Assembly: GCF_008692035.1 (NCBI RefSeq)
Contig: NZ_VTFG01000002.1
Coordinates: forward strand, 2,046,001 to 2,110,000
Length of the DNA stretch: 64,000 nt
Reading direction: 5' to 3'
Source of the DNA: Pseudomonas marginalis
GTDB taxonomy: Bacteria; Pseudomonadota; Gammaproteobacteria; Pseudomonadales; Pseudomonadaceae
Under the pieces are notes generated by a model. The model saw only the letters and a list, made by a program, of their open reading frames with translations. It was not told the DNA's origin and ran no database searches. Within the stretch, counting starts at the first letter, position 1. Each line of letters starts with the position of its first letter. The translations under genes and the position numbers were made by a program. Positions 60,191 to 64,000 of this stretch are shown here, piece by piece.

Positions 60191-60273
60191 GTGGGGGCTT
60201 GCTCCCGATGGCGGTGGGTCAGCAAAAAATATTTGTCTGCCCCACCGCCATCGGGAGCAAGCCCCCTCCCACA
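60191..60273. repeat. REPIN with one shortened arm
   Basis: GTGGGGGCTTGCTCCCGATG faces CATCGGGAGCAAGCCCCCTC; the left arm lacks the GAGG portion. Inner arms GGCGGTGGG/CCCACCGCC are perfect. It lies between the hydrolase and the RND genes. Confidence 0.85.
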
Positions 60274-60276
60274 CTT

Positions 60277-63200
60277 TTATCCGTGTTGTTCCTGTTGCTT
60301 CTGTTTTGGCTCGCGGATCTTGTACCAGGCCACATAAAGCGCCGGCAGGAACAACAACGTCAGCAAGGTGGCGATGATGATCCCGCCGATCATCGCGTAG
60401 GCCATCGGCCCCCAGAACACTTCGCGGGCAATCGGGATCATGCCCAGGCTCGCCGCCGCCGCCGTGAGCAGGATCGGCCGGCGCCGATGCTCGGTGGCTT
60501 CCACCACCGCGTCCCACGGCGTGTAGCCGGCCACTTCATATTCGTGGATCTGCGTCACCAGGATTACCGAGTTGCGGATGATGATGCCGATCAGCGCCAG
60601 GATGCCGAGGATCGCCACAAAGCCCATGGGCGTGCCCGTGGGGATCAACGCCAGCACCACGCCGATCAGCCCCAGCGGCGCGACACTGGCCACCAGGAAC
60701 ATCTTCTGCACGCTGTGCAGCTGGATCATCAGGAACGTCGCCATCAGGAACAGCATCAACGGCACCACGCTGGCAATCGGGCCTTGGGCCTTGCCGCTTT
60801 CTTCCACGGTGCCGCCGGTGGCGACCTTGTAGCCCACCGGCAGGCCGGCGCTGAATTGGTCGATCTCCGGCTTGAGCTGCTTGACCAGGTCGGTCGGCTG
60901 CATCTCATCGCGCACCGAGGCCTTGATGGTGATGGTCGGCTTGCGGTCGCGACGCCACACCAGCGGCTGCTCCAGCTCATAGCGCACGGTGGCGAAGGCC
61001 AGCAGCGGAATCGAGGTGCCGTTGGGCGTGACGATCTGCAGGTTCTGCAAGGTTTCCGGGGTACCGCGCTCGGCGTCCTCGGCACGGCCGACCACGTTGA
61101 TCAGGTAGATGTCGTCGTGCACCTGGGTTACCGAAGCACCACTGACCACGCTGTTCATCAGTTGCGCCACGTCTTCGGAGGACAGCCCGAGCTGGCGCGC
61201 CTTGTCCTGGGCAATGTCGATGCGCAGCACTTTGCCCGGCTCGTTCCAGTCGTAGATGATCTCGCCCAGGTGGGTGTTTTTATCCAGCAGGGTCGCCAGT
61301 TCGATGGCGTGTTTACGCACCTGGTCGGTGTCTTTGCCGGACACGCGATACTGGATCGGACGCCCTACCGGCGGGCCCATTTCCAGCGGCTGCACGAAAC
61401 TGCCGATGCCCACGAAGTCGTCGCGCAGGCGCTTTTGCAGGCGCGCAATCAGGGCACCGCGCTCTTCCAGGCCTTTGCTGACGATCACCAGTTGCGCGTA
61501 GTAGGGGTTTTCCAGTTGCTGGTCGAGGGGCAGGTAGAAACGGATCGCGCCCTGGCCGATATAAGTGCTCCAGCGTGCAATGTCCGGGTCGTCCTTGATG
61601 ATCGCTTCGAGGCGGTCGACGGCCTTGCGCGTCTCGTTGATCGAGGCGTTTTGCGGCAGGTTGAGGTCGACGAGGATTTCCGGGCGGTCCGACGAAGGGA
61701 AGAACTGGTTCTGCACAAACTGCATGGAGAACACCGACGCCACGAACAGGCCCACGGTGATGCCGATGGCCCACCAACGGTTGCGCATGGCCCAGAGCAT
61801 GCCGCCATTGAACGCGCGGCCGATGCGCCCCGGCTCGGCGCTGTGGGGTTTCACCTTGGCGCTGAGGATATGCACGCCGATCACCGGCGCAAACAGCACC
61901 GCCACCACCCACGACACCAGCATCGCCACGGCAATCACCGCGAACAGGGTAAAGGTGTACTCGCCCGCCGAGCTGGCGTTGAGGCCAATCGGCACGAAGC
62001 CGGCCACGGTCACCAACGTACCGGTGAGCATCGGGAATGCCGTGGAGGTGTAGGCGTAGGTCGCCGCCTGCTCCTTGGTTTCGCCTTTTTCCAGGCGCGT
62101 GATCATCATCTCCACGGTGATCATCGCATCGTCCACCAACAGGCCGAGGGCGATGATCAACGCACCCAGCGACACACGCTGCATGGTGATGCCGCTGTAT
62201 TCCATGAACACGAATACCAGCGCCAGCACCAGTGGAATCGAGCACGCCACCACCAGCCCGGCGCGCATGCCGAGGCTGATAAAGCTCACCACCAGCACGA
62301 TGATCACCGCTTCGAACAGCGCGCTGGTAAAGCCGCCGACGGCCTCTTCCACCACTTCGGCCTGGTCGGAGACCTTATGCACACCGACGCCCACCGGCAG
62401 GTCGGCGGTCAGTTCGTCCATGCGCGTGTGCAGGGCCTTGCCGAACGACTGGATATTGCCGCCCTTCTGCATGGCGATGGCCAGGCCAATCGCCGGCTTG
62501 CCGTTGAAGCGGAACATCGGCCGCGCCGGGTCGACATAGCCACGGCTGATCTCGGCGATATCCGCCAGGCGATAGAAGCGGTCATTGAGGCGCAGGTTGA
62601 CGTTGGCCAGGTCTTTCTCCGAGGCGAACTGCCCCGAGGTACGCACCGAGATGCGCTCCGGCCCGGCCTCGATCACCCCGGCGGGGGTCACCGCGTTCTG
62701 CGATTGCAGGCTTTGCACCACTTGGCGCTGATCGATGCCCAGGGCCGCCAGTTTGCGCGTGGAGAAGTTCAGGTAAATCACTTCGTCCTGCTGGCCGATC
62801 ATCTCGACCTTGCCCAGCCCCGGCACCGAACGGATCTCGGCGCGCACCTGCTCCACGTAGTCGCGCAACTGGCGCATCGACAGGCCGTCGCCGGTAAAGG
62901 CGTACACCGAGCCGAACACATCGCCGAATTCGTCGTTGAACGACGGCCCCTGCAAGCCCTGGGGGAAGGTGCCGCGAATGTCGTCGATCTTCTTGCGGAC
63001 CTGGTACCAGATCTCCGGAATCGCCTTGGCGCCGGTGGTGTCCTTGAGGAACACGAACACCGTGGATTCACCCGGTCGCGTGTAGCTTTTCACATAGTCG
63101 AGGGCGTCGAGTTCCTCGAGCTTTTTCTCGATGCGGTCGGTGACCTGCTTGAGGGTTTCTTCCTGGGTCGCGCCCGGCCAGCGGGTCTGGATCACCATGG

Positions 63201-63342
63201 TCTTGATGGTGAACGAAGGGTCTTCCTCGCGGCCCAGGTTCATGTAGGAGAACACGCCCATCAGCAGCGCGACGAACATCAGGTACCAGACGAAGGACTG
63301 ATGCTTGAGGGCCCAGTCGGATAAGTTGAAGCTGCCTTTCAT
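60277..63342 (-). CDS. RND-family efflux transporter permease
   Basis: A 1021-residue HAE-1-type RND pump. The two halves each have one N-terminal membrane segment (residues about 15-35), a large periplasmic loop and five to six further segments. The proton-relay acidic pair is seen in GLLVDDAMITVEMM, about residue 400, and GFxPIGL-type motifs follow. It expels hydrophobic drugs, detergents or solvents with an adaptor and an outer-membrane channel. It overlaps the adaptor gene by 4 bases (ATGA). Similar to TriC-like pumps in outline, but I do not assign a name. Confidence 0.92.
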   Translation of the reverse strand: MKGSFNLSDWALKHQSFVWYLMFVALLMGVFSYMNLGREEDPSFTIKTMVIQTRWPGATQEETLKQVTDRIEKKLEELDALDYVKSYTRPGESTVFVFLKDTTGAKAIPEIWYQVRKKIDDIRGTFPQGLQGPSFNDEFGDVFGSVYAFTGDGLSMRQLRDYVEQVRAEIRSVPGLGKVEMIGQQDEVIYLNFSTRKLAALGIDQRQVVQSLQSQNAVTPAGVIEAGPERISVRTSGQFASEKDLANVNLRLNDRFYRLADIAEISRGYVDPARPMFRFNGKPAIGLAIAMQKGGNIQSFGKALHTRMDELTADLPVGVGVHKVSDQAEVVEEAVGGFTSALFEAVIIVLVVSFISLGMRAGLVVACSIPLVLALVFVFMEYSGITMQRVSLGALIIALGLLVDDAMITVEMMITRLEKGETKEQAATYAYTSTAFPMLTGTLVTVAGFVPIGLNASSAGEYTFTLFAVIAVAMLVSWVVAVLFAPVIGVHILSAKVKPHSAEPGRIGRAFNGGMLWAMRNRWWAIGITVGLFVASVFSMQFVQNQFFPSSDRPEILVDLNLPQNASINETRKAVDRLEAIIKDDPDIARWSTYIGQGAIRFYLPLDQQLENPYYAQLVIVSKGLEERGALIARLQKRLRDDFVGIGSFVQPLEMGPPVGRPIQYRVSGKDTDQVRKHAIELATLLDKNTHLGEIIYDWNEPGKVLRIDIAQDKARQLGLSSEDVAQLMNSVVSGASVTQVHDDIYLINVVGRAEDAERGTPETLQNLQIVTPNGTSIPLLAFATVRYELEQPLVWRRDRKPTITIKASVRDEMQPTDLVKQLKPEIDQFSAGLPVGYKVATGGTVEESGKAQGPIASVVPLMLFLMATFLMIQLHSVQKMFLVASVAPLGLIGVVLALIPTGTPMGFVAILGILALIGIIIRNSVILVTQIHEYEVAGYTPWDAVVEATEHRRRPILLTAAAASLGMIPIAREVFWGPMAYAMIGGIIIATLLTLLFLPALYVAWYKIREPKQKQQEQHG

Positions 63343-64000
63343 CGCGGGCTGTCCTCGTCGATTTTGACTTTCTGCCCGGGCTTCAGGCTGTTCACGCCGG
63401 CGGTAACGATACGCTCGCCGGGTTTGACGCCGCCGTTGAGCAAGGCGCTGTCAGCGTCACGGCTAAGCACCGTGATATCGCGCGGTTGCACGGTCTGGCT
63501 TTGGGTATCGAGGATCCAGATGCGGGTCTTGCCGTCGACTTCCTGCAAGGCGCTCAGGGGCAATTCGATGCGTGGGGCGATGGCCGAACTCAAGGTCACG
63601 CTGATCGCCGTACCAAGGCGGAACGCGGGCGGCGTTTCGGCCAGGGTCAGGCGCGCGCGACGGGTGCGCGTGGCGCTTTGGGCCTGGGGTTCGATCTCGC
63701 GCACGGTGGCGGTGGTGTGGACGCTGGGGTCGAGTTGCCCGGCGACGAGGAATACCACATCCGCCGGCAGGCGCTCGGCGAGGCCGGCGGGCAGGTCGAT
63801 GACCGCCTCCTTGATGTCCGGGCGCGCCAGGGTCACCACTTGCTGACCGGCGCTGACCACCTGGCCGGCCTCGGCATTCCAGGCGGTGACGATGCCGGCG
63901 TGGTCGGTGCGCAGCTCGGCGTAGTTGAGCTGGTCCCTGGCCTGGTTGACCGAAGCCTGAGCCTGGTCGAGGGAGGCCTGGGTGGTCTTCAGGTCGGTCT
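63339..64000 (-). CDS. RND efflux periplasmic adaptor, 5' end missing
   Basis: About 220 C-terminal residues are visible; the gene enters from the right edge. They include the end of the coiled-coil hairpin (QASLDQAQASVNQARDQL), the second half of the lipoyl domain (AELRTDHAGIVTAWNAEAGQVVSAGQ), the beta-barrel (AISVTLSS) and the membrane-proximal domain (LPLSALQEVDGKTRIWILD, PGERIVTAGVNSLKPGQKV). A membrane-fusion protein for the downstream RND pump. The outer-membrane factor is not in the window. Confidence 0.9.
   Translation of the reverse strand, partial: TDLKTTQASLDQAQASVNQARDQLNYAELRTDHAGIVTAWNAEAGQVVSAGQQVVTLARPDIKEAVIDLPAGLAERLPADVVFLVAGQLDPSVHTTATVREIEPQAQSATRTRRARLTLAETPPAFRLGTAISVTLSSAIAPRIELPLSALQEVDGKTRIWILDTQSQTVQPRDITVLSRDADSALLNGGVKPGERIVTAGVNSLKPGQKVKIDEDSPR

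Noticed and set aside
19269..60273. Recurring GC-rich repeats as a CRISPR array
   Set aside because: The copies are scattered over tens of kilobases between genes, are palindromic and have no regular spacers or cas genes.
60124..63324. Open reading frame of over 1000 codons on the plus strand
   Set aside because: It is antisense to the RND permease gene; its translation is rich in His, Arg, Gln and Ala without any domain, as expected from the complement of GC-biased codons.

Overview
The window is chromosomal DNA of a Pseudomonas, most likely of the P. fluorescens group. The evidence is high GC with strong G/C third-position bias, many copies of the GTGGGAGGGGGCTTGC repeat typical of fluorescent pseudomonads, and a gene order that in the first 36 kb parallels the P. 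aeruginosa rml-dctBD ... cysQ-nudE-yrfG ... pckA-hslO-hslR-rimK-amgRS-tex-gshA region (synteny recalled from memory). I see no rRNA, tRNA, CRISPR array, prophage or complete insertion sequence.

Layout. 1-1.7 kb: N-terminal part of a kinase/aminotransferase fusion running off the left edge. 1.9-5.2 kb: dTDP-L-rhamnose operon in the order rmlB-A-C-D. 5.3-8.9 kb: DctB/DctD-type two-component pair and a small thioesterase. 9.0-11.6 kb: cysQ-nudE, yrfG, and a Kbp/LysM protein. 11.8-15.9 kb: a LysR regulator with fdhD and a YdeP-type molybdoenzyme. 16.1-20.6 kb: glycine-zipper protein, thioesterase, RecQ-family helicase, and a YfaP-domain/TPR secreted protein. 20.7-22.6 kb: a small accessory island with a YhfG-Fic toxin-antitoxin pair, a dispersed repeat and a DUF1493 protein with an AT-richer membrane part. 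22.7-29.0 kb: pckA, hslO, a PAP2 phosphatase, hslR, and the rimA-rimB-rimK operon that couples c-di-GMP to ribosome modification. 29.1-36.1 kb: OmpR/EnvZ (AmgRS type), tex, a thioesterase, and gshA.

The right half is dominated by sulfur acquisition: tauABCD (taurine uptake and desulfonation), an epsC-type serine acetyltransferase divergent from dcyD and a cystine-type ABC transporter, and a cluster of two tandem SfnB-like flavoenzymes, a flavin-dependent monooxygenase and a MetQNI-like transporter. With cysQ and gshA, the window holds an unusual density of sulfur genes. Interspersed are an aldo/keto reductase, an OprD-family porin and a BetT choline transporter preceded by a BetI-like palindrome. 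The right end has a methyltransferase, a secreted putative glycoside hydrolase and an RND efflux operon running off the window.

I do not see a clearly new multi-gene system. The best leads are: a 20-codon leader ORF translationally coupled to the first sfnB gene; an orphan beta-rich protein gene with a structured 5' leader; the DUF1493/membrane chimera; inverted or tandem repeats at several sulfur-gene promoters; and a LysR-type box before fdhD. Start codons were chosen by ribosome-binding site and family length. Several genes appear to use GTG or TTG.
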